NCBI RefSeq assembly: GCF_000002875.2
Contig: NC_009407.2
Location: forward strand, 354,001 to 418,000
Reading direction: 5' to 3'
Source of the DNA: Leishmania infantum JPCM5
Taxonomy: Eukaryota; Euglenozoa; Kinetoplastea; Trypanosomatida; Trypanosomatidae
Length of the DNA stretch: 64,000 nucleotides
Position 1 is the stretch's first letter; each line of letters opens with the position of its first letter. The notes below the pieces were generated by a model, which was not told where the DNA came from, did no database searches, and saw nothing but the letters and a program-made list of their open reading frames with translations. A program made the position numbers and the translations under genes. Shown here piece after piece: positions 32,561 to 44,009 of this stretch.

Positions 32561-35126
32561 GCGCTTCCGTGGTTTGCACTCCCCACATCCTCTTTTTTTT
32601 TTCGTCGCTTCTGCACCTAACAATCGCGGACAAAGAAGGAATCGCAGGTCAAGGAAGGAGGCGCCGAAAAGGCCTTCGTTCCTGTGCCGCATAGGCGGCG
32701 GGTGTGGGGTGAGTGTGTGGGTGCGGTTGTGCACGGGGATGCCGTAGGAGGGAGGCGGGGTGGATGGAGAAAATGTTTGAAAAGCGAGAGAAAAGGAGGT
32801 GCAAGCAGAGCGGCACGGCAGAACGAGCGAGAGCATCCATGGCGCACGCACAAGGCCGGAGCGGAGATGATGGAGAGAGGGCAAGAGATATGAAGTGAGA
32901 GAACGAAATAGCATGGTGTGTTTGTATGCACAGGCCACGCAGGTGAGGCATTGCCTTCAGGCACACCCTTGGAACTGCTACCAAAGCGCCCCGGTGCTTT
33001 TTGCTGGTGACTCGGCCGTCTCTTACGGGAAAGATGTCCACGACTCAGCTTGGCGCACTGCATGCCGTGCAGGCGTCTACATCGGTGTCTGTGTGCGCCT
33101 GAGCGTGGGTTGCACACGCGGCTTACACAGCTGCCGCACTATCCGAGCCGCTTTGTTTTTCGAGCCGAGGAATGCGAGTGTCCCGTTCCATCGGTCGTTC
33201 TTTTGATAAGAACGCAGGAACGACGAGCACGGAACAGCAATAATGCATACATGCGTATGTGCATATGCGCGCCTCCCTGTGTCCCGCGAGAGGGGCAAAG
33301 AGGGCAGAGGAGTGTCGGGGGTGTATGTCCCGTCTTGCTCTGGCACACCCACCCCCACACACACAAAAGGAGGAAGGCATCGCCTCGATGCCCGCGCACG
33401 CACGCGCACAGACATGCGCAACCGTTGCGCGCAGAGCCGAAGCGGTGCGGCGGGAAGAGGAAGAGGTAGAAATCCATCACGACACACAAACACGTGGAAG
33501 CCACGACGAGGGAACAAAAAAAGAGAGTCAGGCGCGTCTATCGCACACGACGCCACAGGCACGCGACATTCCGCTAAAGGGAAGCAGACACACAAAAGGA
33601 AGAAGAGCCCATCCCCTCCCCTCCCCACAAAACCAACCCGCTGACGGGGCCGTCGTATAGATCAGGAAGGAGGAAGAAGAGGAAGGGAGATGGGGGCGAT
33701 GATGATGGGCATGTGTGCACATAGAAAGGCGAATGGGCGTTGAACTATACAAGAATAAAAAAGAGAAATGTAAAACGGACATGGCAAACAAAAGAGAGAG
33801 AAAAGGGGCGACAAGGCGGTGCCATCTCCGTGAATGCCGAAGAGAAGAGGGGGTTGGGTGGGGCGGTGGGCTGAAGGTGGCACACAGGCAAGCACACGCA
33901 GAGCGAGAGAACAAGAGCAAGAGACAGTTAAAACGGGTGTCGAATAGAGAGGAGGACAGAAGGATAAGGATGTGCACAAGACAGAGAGGGCCAAGGGGAG
34001 GAAGGGAAGGATGGAGAGTGGGGCGGTGTGGAGAAGGCGAGGGGTGTCAAAGCAGAACACTCGCATACCGGACAAGAAAACAAAAAAAAATGAAAGCACA
34101 CTGAAAAGAGCCGGGCTTGAAGAAAAGGAGAAGGCAATGACAAGACGAAGAGAAGTGGGAAGGGGGAGGACCGTTGAGTGAGCACAAGAGAAAGCCACAC
34201 ACAACGAGACAGAGCACGAGAAGAGAAGCGAGAGGAGGACTATGTCAACGAAAACCTAATCCATCAAGTGAGAAAATGAAAGAGAGAGAAGGAGTGAGTG
34301 AGCCATCAGCGACGCGCCGCAACCGGCAGGGCCGTGCGCGCGCAGACACGCGAGCCAATATAAATGCTCGCGCTTCGAAGCCCCTCCCCCTTCCCTCCCT
34401 CCCCCTACGCGCATGCACAACCACGCAGCAAAAAACCGCGCCGACGTGGCGACAGCAACCCAACGCCACAGTGGAACGCAAGCAGCAAGACGGACAAAAG
34501 CACAAACAATGGAAGCATTAAAGCGTTTTTATTCTGGTAGCCCAAGTAAGATCACGCACATACGTATATGCACACATTTGCACATGCGTGCCACAGCAAA
34601 ATCCGTAACGAACGAAATTCAAAAGGGAAATAAAGGCAGAGGCAGAGGCGCGGCGCGTGAGCCTGCAAGGCGACGTCAAGCCCGACGTAACGATGAACAC
34701 ACTCTTTTTTTCGCCTTGAAGCAAAACACAGACGCACCGGAAGAGCAGGACGACAACACCAGATATTCGTAAAAGGGAGAGGGGCGGAAGGCGCATCATG
34801 ACAGGCAAACATACACCTGACACGCCCATGCAGACGCATGCCGATACCATCCATCTCCCCCTCATCCATGCTTTCTTTTCGCACGTGCGCGGCCGTGTCT
34901 GTGTGCGTTATTGTATGCACCATGCACCACGAATCCATAGCAAGGGCACCAAAATAGGCGTCGACATGAATCCAGCCAGCTTTGAAACAAAGGCGCCGAA
35001 GAGATACCCACCCCCACCTGCCCTTCTCCGAGATAGTGATAGATACGCACATGTGCACCTATGTGTCGCCTTCTCTCACGGCACGGCGCACGGAGCAGCA
35101 GCAGCATGTACGAGGACGGCAACACA

Positions 35127-37925
35127 CTAGAGAATGATGAGCATCTCCTCGGCAGCAGCCTGAACCACCGATGGTGAGCGGCCTAAGAAGGCCCAGTTGC
35201 CCAGACACGCAACGTGGCCCGCTGGCAGAATATTGTCGAGTCGGATGGCGCGAACGCGCCAGCTCATCGTTCGGCGCAGCGTCGCCGCAATGGCGCGAGG
35301 AATTTGACGGTACTGCGGAAAATCTGCCTCTGTTCCGGGCATCAGCGGTGTCATGGAAGACCGCGCTGACGCGACCGCAGACGTGCGCGCAGAGAACGCC
35401 ATCACACTCTCCGCGGCCGCGGCAGCGTCCATATTCGATTCACTCAATCTCGACGTCTCACCTGTCCTCGGACTCGTCGTTGGAGCCCGCAGCCACCTCT
35501 CCACTTCCGCGTGCACTCTTGAGGCGACGCTGCGAACGCACTCGGAGGCCCAGCGAGGATCGCGCAGGAGAGATGTCACGGTGCTGCTGTTGCGGCTGCG
35601 GCGCGACGACGTTACGGAGCCCACGTCGCCGAAGTCCTGAACATCGCTCGTCGCTGCACCTTCGCTGCTTCTACAGATGAACCGTTTCAGAAGCGGCGAG
35701 GGTAAAATCAAGCTGTCGCGTCGCCGCAATAGGGAGAACGGTCGCGACAGCAGTGAGCCGACCGTCGATGCTGCAGACGCGGATGACTGCGAGTCATTGT
35801 CGAACTCGCTTCTACCCCCGTCAATGTGGTCAACCAACGGAGCGGCTACATCCTCCACGCGCACCGTCTCTTCATCATGCACCGGTACCGTTCTCCCGAT
35901 CGTCCACGATGCAGCGAATACAGAGGATTGCATCCTTGTCACAGTGGTGCTGTCGGGCATCGGCGATTGGGAGTATGACGGGAGCGTCGACGTGGGCGAC
36001 GCCGTCAAACCTGACACGGACGATGATGTAGCCTGTGGCCGCAGGGTTGCTGTCATGAAATCGCTGTCATCGGAGTAACCCTCCATGACGCTCTCCAGCG
36101 TGCCGGCGCACTTAAGTGCAGATGAGTGCGGCACCTGATGCACCATCTTGGCAGCAGCAGCATCTGGTGGAGGCGCCAAAGCAGAAACAAGGTCATCCAT
36201 GGTGTAGCTCCTCGCACGCGCCGACGCAGAGCGCTGAGAATCGTGCCGGCCACTGCTGCTGCTGCTGCCGCTGCCGCCGCCGTATGCCTCTTCCTCCTCC
36301 ATCTCTTCGAAAGAACGCAGCAGAATCGGCTTCGACACTTCTGTCGCCTCGTTCGCAAAGGCTGCCGCGCAGTGCGCCGTGCGGGGGGCCACGCCGATGA
36401 ACTTGGTGTGGTCCGTGTCCACATTCTCGAAAATAAGTGAGCACGTGCCAAATCCGACTAAGATGTCGCGGTGCGTGTTCGCAAACAGCACACGGCGCCG
36501 GAAGAGTTGCAGCACGCGCAGGTGAGGCTCGTCAAGGAGGCGTCGCTGCAAGATGCGGTTCGCGTCGGACAATATGAGTTCGTCGTAGGTCTGGCAGAGC
36601 TTCATGCGCGCGAGGCACCAGGCACCAAAGTAGATTGGCCACCAAAGGCATTCCCCAGTACCGCAGTGCGGTGTGGCCACAGTCAGGAAATTCTCAAAGG
36701 TGACGTTCAGTCTCTGCAGCCTCTGGCGCAGATTCACAATGTCGTGGAAGAGCACGGCGTCGCTTGCTCGCGTTTCCGCTTGATCGACGAGAAGAAGATA
36801 GAGAAACTCGCGCTGGATAATGCCGCCGAAGCTGTGCGCCATCACAGAGAAGCATATCGGAAGCGGTGCTGCCGCCTCTGTCGAGAGGCGAGCCGCGTCG
36901 CTTGTGCCCACTGTGCGAGCGTAAACCGCCCACTTGGCCCGGCGCTGCTGCTCCTTCGACTCCACCTCGTTTAGCCACGTCTGCAGGGCAGGGACAACCT
37001 CCGCCAGCATCCTGTGCGCACAAGCCTGTGTGCCAGCATCTGTGCGCAGGTACTCGTTGCTGCCCGGTGAGAAGCACTGCAAGTTGCCGCTGCGGTAGAG
37101 ACGCCCATTCATGCGGTTCGGGTACTCAATCTGCAAGCGATAGGCAGCCTTGTACGCGGCGCGCCGCGCATGCTGCTCGGCCGCCAAGGCATTATCCAAG
37201 TTTGAGCCGGGATCCACCTCATGCAGCCCTGAAGCCTTGTCGGCATCGTCTGCAATGTCGCGCATGGAAGCAGCCTGCCATTGATGCCTCTGCGCCGCCG
37301 CCGCCTTCATGGAAGCTGCTTCCAACAGCACCTCCTTCAGCTCGGTCCTCGGCATCACGCTGTCGTCCGTGGAGCTTACCGGGGTCGTCGTACTCCCCGG
37401 CACAGTCGGCAGGCTGCTCGTGAGACTCAGTACAGTATGGCGGGCGCCACTGGTGCCGGGGATGCACGCGACAGGGACGGGCGCAGAGGGAGGAACACTG
37501 GAGCAGCGGTACCTCGGGCACGGGCTGCCGTAGAAGGGCAGCGGGGACCCAGAGAATTCGCCTCGTACGCTCACGCCTCTTTCCCCCGCGCATTCAACCG
37601 CCGACATCGCTGCCATGCGCGCTGCTGCCTCCTCCCACTTGGCAGCCGCCACCATCTCCGACGCCTCCAGCACACTGACTTCGTGGCTCACAAAAGCGTC
37701 CACGATGACGTTTTCGAAGTCGGCCGCGCTGCCGAGAACACCGTGCTGACATACAATGAAGTGATACGGGTCAACGACTCGGGACTCTGGTGCTATGGCA
37801 CCGCTGCTGTCCGCGTCTGAGCGGCTCAGCTGCGGCGGGCAGGCGAGGCGCGCGTGCACGCGCTTGAAAGCGTCCTGCGGCGTGGAGCTTGACGACAGGC
37901 ACCACTTGAGAAGACCGTGCAGCAT
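35127..37925 (-). CDS. DUF676-type putative serine esterase/lipase
   Basis: The protein has 932 residues with an alpha/beta-hydrolase core. It shows an oxyanion-type loop QHGVLGS (60-66), a nucleophile elbow AHSFGG with Ser365 (the family norm is GHSxGG), and the family-typical ATPHCG near 418. Candidate Asp in HRDILVGFG (about 485) and His in the following stretch could complete the triad. This order and spacing match the DUF676 family of putative lipid esterases. Insertions separate the oxyanion loop from the elbow, and a Ser/Thr/Ala-rich tail of some 330 residues follows the catalytic core, making it far longer than a minimal esterase. No signal peptide or clear membrane span is visible, so it is probably cytosolic or peripherally membrane-bound. 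The start at 37925 is the first ATG after a good splice acceptor. Substrate unknown. Confidence 0.88.
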   Translation of the reverse strand: MLHGLLKWCLSSSSTPQDAFKRVHARLACPPQLSRSDADSSGAIAPESRVVDPYHFIVCQHGVLGSAADFENVIVDAFVSHEVSVLEASEMVAAAKWEEAAARMAAMSAVECAGERGVSVRGEFSGSPLPFYGSPCPRYRCSSVPPSAPVPVACIPGTSGARHTVLSLTSSLPTVPGSTTTPVSSTDDSVMPRTELKEVLLEAASMKAAAAQRHQWQAASMRDIADDADKASGLHEVDPGSNLDNALAAEQHARRAAYKAAYRLQIEYPNRMNGRLYRSGNLQCFSPGSNEYLRTDAGTQACAHRMLAEVVPALQTWLNEVESKEQQRRAKWAVYARTVGTSDAARLSTEAAAPLPICFSVMAHSFGGIIQREFLYLLLVDQAETRASDAVLFHDIVNLRQRLQRLNVTFENFLTVATPHCGTGECLWWPIYFGAWCLARMKLCQTYDELILSDANRILQRRLLDEPHLRVLQLFRRRVLFANTHRDILVGFGTCSLIFENVDTDHTKFIGVAPRTAHCAAAFANEATEVSKPILLRSFEEMEEEEAYGGGSGSSSSSGRHDSQRSASARARSYTMDDLVSALAPPPDAAAAKMVHQVPHSSALKCAGTLESVMEGYSDDSDFMTATLRPQATSSSVSGLTASPTSTLPSYSQSPMPDSTTVTRMQSSVFAASWTIGRTVPVHDEETVRVEDVAAPLVDHIDGGRSEFDNDSQSSASAASTVGSLLSRPFSLLRRRDSLILPSPLLKRFICRSSEGAATSDVQDFGDVGSVTSSRRSRNSSTVTSLLRDPRWASECVRSVASRVHAEVERWLRAPTTSPRTGETSRLSESNMDAAAAAESVMAFSARTSAVASARSSMTPLMPGTEADFPQYRQIPRAIAATLRRTMSWRVRAIRLDNILPAGHVACLGNWAFLGRSPSVVQAAAEEMLIIL

Positions 37926-37971
37926 TCGCGTTTTTTTTCCTTTTTCGACTATGCTCTATAAATATATATGC

Positions 37972-37998
37972 GTGTGTGTGTGTGTGTGTGTGTGTGTG
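37972..37998. repeat. (GT)13 microsatellite
   Basis: Perfect GT run on +, inside the predicted 5' UTR of the esterase gene (as CA in the mRNA). Confidence 0.9.
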
Positions 37999-38081
37999 GT
38001 GGCTTCTTGTCCGCTCCTGTGGCAGCGCCGCGAAGGTGCTATGGCACGACACAGACACAACGCGCACTGCGAGGGTGAGAG

Positions 38082-38110
38082 CTGCGAAACACGGAAAGAA
38101 AGAGAGATGC
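38082..38110 (-). promoter_or_regulatory. Candidate trans-splice acceptor of the esterase gene
   Basis: In transcript sense CTCTCTTTCTTTCCGTGTTTCGCAG is a strong polypyrimidine tract ending in AG (plus 38082-38083). No ATG intervenes before 37925, giving a 5' UTR of about 156 nt that includes a CA repeat. Confidence 0.5.
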
Positions 38111-39686
38111 AGAGATAAACCGAAAAGACGCGCAGAGAGCGCCCAGAGAAGCAAGAGAGGCAAGAGATCCGCCACACTGGGAATTGGAAAAAGACGCGCT
38201 CGGCCGAAATTCATACATAAAAGTATACACAAATCGACAGTCGGCAGCAAACACAAAGAAGGAAGGAGGGAAAACGGAACATGTAAAAGCATATATGTCT
38301 GTATGTCCACATCAATAAACAAGAGCCGGTGTGCAGACGCGCACCTACGCGAGAACGAGCCCTGCAGCAGAGCCCAGCCAAGAGACACAAAGAAGGCAAC
38401 GACAAATCGGAGACGGAAGCCCCTGGGAGGGGAGATAATACAGGTGGTCGTTCGCGTTAGGGGGTGTGAGGGGAGGAGAAACCGCTCTGGCGCGCTCTGC
38501 GCACGATGTAAGGGGGAGTATATTCGGGGGAAGGGAGGGGGGCGGTGCAGAGATAGAGAAGACGCGCGACAACCAAACACAAGATAACGAAAACCAAGAA
38601 AAGGCGGCGAAAGCCCAAGTGGAAGAGAGAGAGATGAGGAATGCGGAATGAGGAACGGCAGCAGAAGCCAGGCGCTCGAGTACAGAGAGAAAAGAGCGAG
38701 CAGCGGCCTCTGTGTGTGTGCGTGTGTGTGTGTCTGCGTGCGTGCGTGCGTTCTCGACGTCCAATCTGTTTTGTAGTATAGGTTATGATGGGCTCGTGAG
38801 AACGCGTTTAGTTCTACGCTGTATTCGTCCCTACCTGAGAGCAAGAAGAGGGTCAGGCGCTCCGCGCATATTTTGTGCGATGGCGAAGACAGGGTGGGAC
38901 GGCGCAAGTCGAGTTGGCGAAAACGACAACATAAGCGCATGTATACGTTTTGTGCGTGTGTGTATGTAATATGATGGGAGCGAGGGGCGGTGCGAACCAC
39001 AGCAGATGCGCCAGAGAGAGAGCGACCAGGGAAAAGCGATTGGAAACGAAAACCACAACGAGTGAGAGAGAGGATGTACAGTGGGAAGGTGAGAGCCGCG
39101 CTCTCGTGTGCGGCAACTACCAGAGTGACATATATAAAGGAAGCGCAGACGGACAAACACACGCTCATGCACGTGCGCAGTGCTGCGACACCCACTCACC
39201 TGCAGCAAATCAAGGCTCTCGCACGAGAAGATCTAGCGGCGAAGGACGCGCAGGGGGAGGGGGGCGCGTGGCAGAGGGAGAGATGAGGGTGTCAGGCGAC
39301 GCCCGACGCCCGACGCCGCCGTCCCCTCCGGCGCGTCCCGAGGTACGGGGCATCGGCTTTTACTCTTGTTCACGGATTTGTGTAGCCCTTGTTACTGGCT
39401 TAAGTCTTCATTGCACAATGTGAAGAAGGGGTGCTGCAGCAGCGCGTACAACCGCAGGAAAGAAACTGGGGGAGGAGGGCTGAGAGAGGACGTGGGGCGA
39501 ACGCGAGGTGAGATGCTGAGAGTGGCTGAGCAAGACAAAACAAGAGTTTGTTGGCGTAGCCGCCGCCATGACGTGCAAAATCCCCCCTTCTCCCCCCCCC
39601 CCCCAAGGATGGCCACGGCCGCGAATCAGTCGAACGGGGCCACGGCATGCACACAATCAGGGCGCCTCTCCTGCTTCCTCGTCTCT

Positions 39687-42260
39687 TCACTGAAGTGTCG
39701 CTGCGGCGGCCACAGCTTCGCGCACGACTCGTGACCGGCACACCGTGCACTGCCGCATCTCCACTTCCTGCATGGTCCACGACGGTGTCGATTTGGGGGC
39801 AGAGTCGGACTTCACAGGAGAGGAGCTGAAAAACGGTGGAGGCAGCGGACGCAGATATCCGTGGATCGAGCACTCGGCACACAACAGCAGTGGGTTCTCG
39901 AAGGCCGCCGGCGAAACCTCCACACAGCCGGAGCGCGGGCCGCTGACACTCTCGCGGTTGCCTGCTGCGGCAATCGCTATCTGCGGCCCCTCCGCCTTTC
40001 CGCTGCATCGCTCACACATGCAGAAGAAGCGGTAAGTGCCGAGCAGATTCCGGCGCCGCTCGGCGCTGTTCAGCTGCTCCACATCTGTGTAGCAGATTGT
40101 CAGCGGCTCCTGTGGCGCGATAGCGCGCAGTGCGTAGAAAGCGGCGATGCGGCCGCCATGATGCATGACGCGGCACAAGTTCGGCACGCAGGAGTGGTTA
40201 AAGTACGACGCCTCTGGGTACATGCCGAAGCCGATGCAGTGGTCCTGCGTATCATAGACCCCGAAACTGTTGCACTGCGCAGCGGCGCACAGTCGCTGAA
40301 AGTACACCTCCGATACCTGCAGCACGTCGCCAGTGCCCTTCTCCAGATGCGCCAACGGCCGCGATGCTGTGTCCACACGGCTGTCACCGTCGCTGCCGTC
40401 GACGGTGACGCCTCTCTGTTGGTGAAGCAGGAGCTGCTGAAGCGCCGGCAGCACCCGCTTCGCGAAGGCACGGTAGTAGCGCTGGTATGTGCTGCGGTGA
40501 TGCTTCGCGATGACGGACAAGTTTGTCTCCATCTGAGCCAAGTCCGCGTATCGCGGGGTTCGTGCACGGAGCTTCGGAAGAGGGTCGTCGTCGGCACCGT
40601 CCCTGCTGGTGTTAATGCTGGTGCAGCTGCGCAACCGTGCCGCAGTCGTCGCTCTGACGACACGCGGGTCTGCAGCAGGTGAGTCGCTGGAGCCATCCGG
40701 CGGCCCTTCAGCGCTTGAGCGGTCTCTCGGTGCCGAAACCTCACGAGCGATGCGTCGCAGCTCAGGGTCAGCGTCGAGCACCTCCACCGTGCCTTTCAGG
40801 CCCGCCTTGGCGCGAATCTCGTTAATCGACCACACCTCCTTTGGAATGACCACGGAGTCGACCGCCATTGACGTGGAGCTTGCCACCAGCGTGTCTGGGC
40901 TGCACTGATCACCTCGGCCCGGCAACGCACTGGGACTTGTAGGCGGCAGCAACTGTTCGTCCAAGGTGTTGGTTTGCGATTTAGCTTCGACAGACGCTGA
41001 ACCGCCATCACCAGCGGAGGGCGCTGCCACCTGCGCCGCGACGCCGCCCTCCGAGTGCACAGCGGCATCTTCAGCTGTAGCGGCGCAGCGTGCCTGGTAC
41101 CCGGTACGGCACACACGTGCCACCACAATGGCACTGAAGAGCAGCGACTGGAACTCGAGCATTCGTGGCTCGCTTGTCGACCGTGCCCAGTGCAGTGGTT
41201 CGTCCCCCGGCATCACAACAGTGCTGGACGCGCCGCCGGCGCTTGCCGAAGAGCTGGCCACGCCCATCGTGTAGTACGCAGCCATGAGCCGAGGGTACAG
41301 AGACCGCAGCAAGGCACATTCGCCGCTCTGCTCGTGCTCGTCCCGATGGGCGCGCCAGCACACCTCGGAGCAGAAGCAGAGGACCCCACAGCCGGTGCAG
41401 CCAGACATGGCTGGCTCCTCATACGCGGCTCCCGCCGCGAAAGACGAGGATGATGTCGGCGTCTCCCACCCTTCGCGGCGCACCACCGGCAGCCCTTCCT
41501 CAACGCGACGACGACGCTGCAGCCGCCGCCTCAAGAGGAGCTCCTCCCTCAGCGCAAGAGCCTTTTCTTGTAAACGCTGCTTTAGCTCCACCGCGCCCTT
41601 CTTGCGGGTCGCAGAAGACTTGGATGGCTTCTTCAACTTGCGGAGCGCCGCTGCTGCAGCTGCGGAGGCCGCGTCGTCGCCGCCCTCGTCGCTTTTGTTA
41701 ACTTCGTCAGAGCCAGGGGCCTGTGCCTCGGCGACCCTGATACTTCGGTCAAGCTCCTCTTGCTCCTGAGCAATGTCCATTGCTAGCTCGGCGAGGCTTC
41801 CACGATTGCACAGCCACCGGCCTGCAGGGATCTCTTGAAAGCACACGGAGCACCACGTCGGCGTCGTAGTGTACCAGCGAGAGAGGCTCGTCGGAGAGAC
41901 CTCGCCCTGCACGCCCGCCTCGTCCTCCAGTGCATGCGTGTAGTGCGACGCAGACGCCGATTCGCCCGCTGCCGATACCGCGGCCGCGCTGTTTGCTCGA
42001 TTGCCGCAGCCATGCCCTCCTCCCGCCTTCCTCGCCGTCGTGCCGCCCGGGTCTGCGCTTGAGGCACTGGTTGCCGCATCCGACCTCGCGGTAGCTTTGG
42101 AGGAGAGGTGGAGGGCGCTGGGGCACCAATTGGGGTTCATGACGAGCCCAAACGGCGCCGCAGCGAGCACGAGCTCGCCGGGAGAGAGATGACGTCGTGC
42201 CACAGCGTGCCGGCCCGCCTCCTCTTTTGAGCTGTAGGTGAGGCTGGCACAGCTGTCCAT
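39687..42260 (-). CDS. SET/MYND-domain protein (SMYD-like), large form
   Basis: The protein has 857 residues. A short first SET-like segment lies near 18-46. A Cys pair WCSVC begins near 134, and a MYND-type zinc finger starts with CTGC at 288 and runs through CFCSEVCWRAHRDEH to about 325. Acidic and Lys-rich linkers interrupt the first half. The SET core carries NHSCVPN (688-694), a downstream Tyr in CYTDVEQL, and the post-SET Cys cluster CMCERC. Two further Cys pairs (CAEC near 790, CTVC near 842) form an extra C-terminal zinc-like module. This split SET plus MYND order is that of SMYD protein-lysine methyltransferases. A histone or non-histone target cannot be told from sequence. A second, smaller SET/MYND gene lies about 5.7 kb upstream in transcription order. 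Confidence 0.9.
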   Translation of the reverse strand: MDSCASLTYSSKEEAGRHAVARRHLSPGELVLAAAPFGLVMNPNWCPSALHLSSKATARSDAATSASSADPGGTTARKAGGGHGCGNRANSAAAVSAAGESASASHYTHALEDEAGVQGEVSPTSLSRWYTTTPTWCSVCFQEIPAGRWLCNRGSLAELAMDIAQEQEELDRSIRVAEAQAPGSDEVNKSDEGGDDAASAAAAAALRKLKKPSKSSATRKKGAVELKQRLQEKALALREELLLRRRLQRRRRVEEGLPVVRREGWETPTSSSSFAAGAAYEEPAMSGCTGCGVLCFCSEVCWRAHRDEHEQSGECALLRSLYPRLMAAYYTMGVASSSASAGGASSTVVMPGDEPLHWARSTSEPRMLEFQSLLFSAIVVARVCRTGYQARCAATAEDAAVHSEGGVAAQVAAPSAGDGGSASVEAKSQTNTLDEQLLPPTSPSALPGRGDQCSPDTLVASSTSMAVDSVVIPKEVWSINEIRAKAGLKGTVEVLDADPELRRIAREVSAPRDRSSAEGPPDGSSDSPAADPRVVRATTAARLRSCTSINTSRDGADDDPLPKLRARTPRYADLAQMETNLSVIAKHHRSTYQRYYRAFAKRVLPALQQLLLHQQRGVTVDGSDGDSRVDTASRPLAHLEKGTGDVLQVSEVYFQRLCAAAQCNSFGVYDTQDHCIGFGMYPEASYFNHSCVPNLCRVMHHGGRIAAFYALRAIAPQEPLTICYTDVEQLNSAERRRNLLGTYRFFCMCERCSGKAEGPQIAIAAAGNRESVSGPRSGCVEVSPAAFENPLLLCAECSIHGYLRPLPPPFFSSSPVKSDSAPKSTPSWTMQEVEMRQCTVCRSRVVREAVAAAATLQ

Positions 42261-42944
42261 GTTTTAGGGAAGCGGCTGCAGAGTGGCGGCAGTGTGCGTG
42301 CAGCAGCGTGCAACGAAGTTCAGGGTAACGCAGTCCTCTGCGGTGCCCCTTGCGCGTCGGTGGTAGGAGGTGTTGCCAGACGTGGGGTGCCCCTATGCGC
42401 CTCCACAAGAGACTCGACATGCGGGAAAGAGAACAGAGAACAGCAGAAAAGAAGGGATGAAGATAAGCGCCTGGGCATCATGAAGGCCGCGGGCGGTACG
42501 GCGTCACGCCGCTCTCCGTAGGCTCCGTAAAGGTGCAACGACGCCACAAGGGCTGCCCTGCTCCACCTCTGTGTACTCGTGAGAGAGGGCCAACAAAGCA
42601 CAGCCGTTACCCTGCACACGAGCACACGCGCGCCAGCTGAGTCGCCCAAGATAAGAACGGGCTCACGCCAGCTCGGCGATCCGCGAGAGAACACGCAGGC
42701 GGGTATGTCGCATGCAACGGCACAGGAGGAGGGGAAGGGAGGTACCTGTGACGCCGCCACCACCACCCCTGCCATTGATTCTTTTTGCTTCTCCGCTTCC
42801 TCAGCAGGAAAGAGCCGGCACGTCGACAAGTGCGCGCCCGCAGGACGGCAGACGAACGATAAAAAAGAGAGATGAAAGGCAGCAGGCATGCACCAAAGAA
42901 GGCGCAGGCTATCTAGAAGTCGCTCTACCTCATCCTTTCCACGG
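42261..42944. other. Short non-coding interval
   Basis: The interval is about 0.7 kb between the 354-residue membrane protein gene and the large SET/MYND gene, the shortest spacing in the window. No distinct element was seen. Confidence 0.5.
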
Positions 42945-44009
42945 TTACGCCGTTGCCGCGTCTGCAAGCGCCGCACCCTCAGACTCTGCCTCACTTGTCT
43001 TTAAATCCTCCTCCAACTCCATCAGCCGCAAGGCGTCCGTGCTAGGTCTCTCGAAGGCCGAGCGTGTCAAACGAAAGACGCGCTCATCGTACTCCCGCTT
43101 CCAAAAGTTCTCGGAACGGTGCCGCAGCACGTGAGCCGGCAAGTCATGCGTGTCGGCTAGCCTGTACGCGTAGAGCTTGCTGCGAGGTGAGGTGTCCATC
43201 ACACGCAAGAGGTTCAGCAAGTGCTGTAAGTCGGCTTGCCAGAACGGCCGCCCTGTCTCGTAGTAGTACGTGACGGACATGCCAAACATAATGCATGGAA
43301 TGGTGAGAAATGCGGTGTAGCGTATGTAGCCGCGGCGGAACTCGTCTGGGTGGTAGCGGTACTCGCGGTGAATCCGCTCGTCCATGTTGTCACGATCCCG
43401 CTTCGACATGGCGTCCTCACTCCATGAGTCGCGTAGCTGCCGCTCCCCCCACGGTGCCTTCTTCTTTATCTTCAGGTCGCTGCGCGGTGCATGCTTGCTT
43501 TTCCCGATCAATTCAGCCGACGGCGCCTGGCGAGTGCAGCTTGACTTGGACGGACGATCACCGCTGCGCGTGCCTCTCTCCATCGTCGCTTCGGGCGCAG
43601 AAGCGGCGGCAGAGGAAAAGGCGCGTAAACTTGCGTGGCTGGCCTTCATCACAGCGTCGCCAGCCACTTTGGGCGGCACCTCTGTAGGCTGTGCCGACGA
43701 ACACGGGGAAGACGTAAGTGCCTCGTGTTGTCTCGAGTCCGCTGCGTCGCCACCGGTGCAGGTGATGGACTCTGAAAATGGAGGCGCAGATTGTGATGAC
43801 GCGGCACGCACCGGACATCGTGTTGCGCCTGCCGAAACCAGCGATGGAACGCTGCCACACCCGCTCATGTTCGGAGTCTGGCTCGGCGGGGGAATGGAGC
43901 TGACGAGTCGCAATGGGGTAGCCTTGATAAAGCGGCAATGGTCAATGCCGGCGCTCGACAGGCGCCGCAGCGACAACGACGGTGTGCGCAACCTGTCCAT
44001 GCGGCGCAT
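42945..44009 (-). CDS. Probable mitochondrial single-pass membrane protein, function unknown
   Basis: The protein has 354 residues. The N-terminus MRRMDRLRTPSLSLRRLSSA is rich in Arg, Ser and Leu and poor in acidic residues, typical of a mitochondrial presequence (inferred). A Ser/Ala/Pro-rich region follows to about 150, then a basic segment. One hydrophobic span (about 225-245, YTAFLTIPCIMFGMSVTYYY) is preceded by RRGYIR and followed by a charged, Leu-rich C-terminal domain ending in an acidic tail. This layout is common among trypanosomatid-specific inner-membrane subunits, but I recognise no family. The start at 44009 was taken over the longer open frame because the upstream codons read as leader sequence; Met4 (44000) is equally possible. 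Confidence 0.8.
   Translation of the reverse strand: MRRMDRLRTPSLSLRRLSSAGIDHCRFIKATPLRLVSSIPPPSQTPNMSGCGSVPSLVSAGATRCPVRAASSQSAPPFSESITCTGGDAADSRQHEALTSSPCSSAQPTEVPPKVAGDAVMKASHASLRAFSSAAASAPEATMERGTRSGDRPSKSSCTRQAPSAELIGKSKHAPRSDLKIKKKAPWGERQLRDSWSEDAMSKRDRDNMDERIHREYRYHPDEFRRGYIRYTAFLTIPCIMFGMSVTYYYETGRPFWQADLQHLLNLLRVMDTSPRSKLYAYRLADTHDLPAHVLRHRSENFWKREYDERVFRLTRSAFERPSTDALRLMELEEDLKTSEAESEGAALADAATA

Larger units (their letters stand above)
30517..35126. other. Non-coding interval downstream of the DUF676 esterase gene
   Basis: The interval is 4.6 kb, strongly purine-rich on + over much of its length, with a GT repeat at 32535. Open frames on both strands have composition typical of skewed non-coding DNA. 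Most of it should be the 3' UTR of the esterase gene. Nothing else recognisable. Confidence 0.55.
37926..39686. other. Non-coding interval upstream of the esterase gene
   Basis: The interval is 1.8 kb. It includes a GT repeat, a TA-rich stretch, a candidate splice acceptor at 38082, purine-rich + strand DNA and a C-run near 39592. It should contain the 3' UTR of the larger SET/MYND gene. No ORF looks protein-like. Confidence 0.55.
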
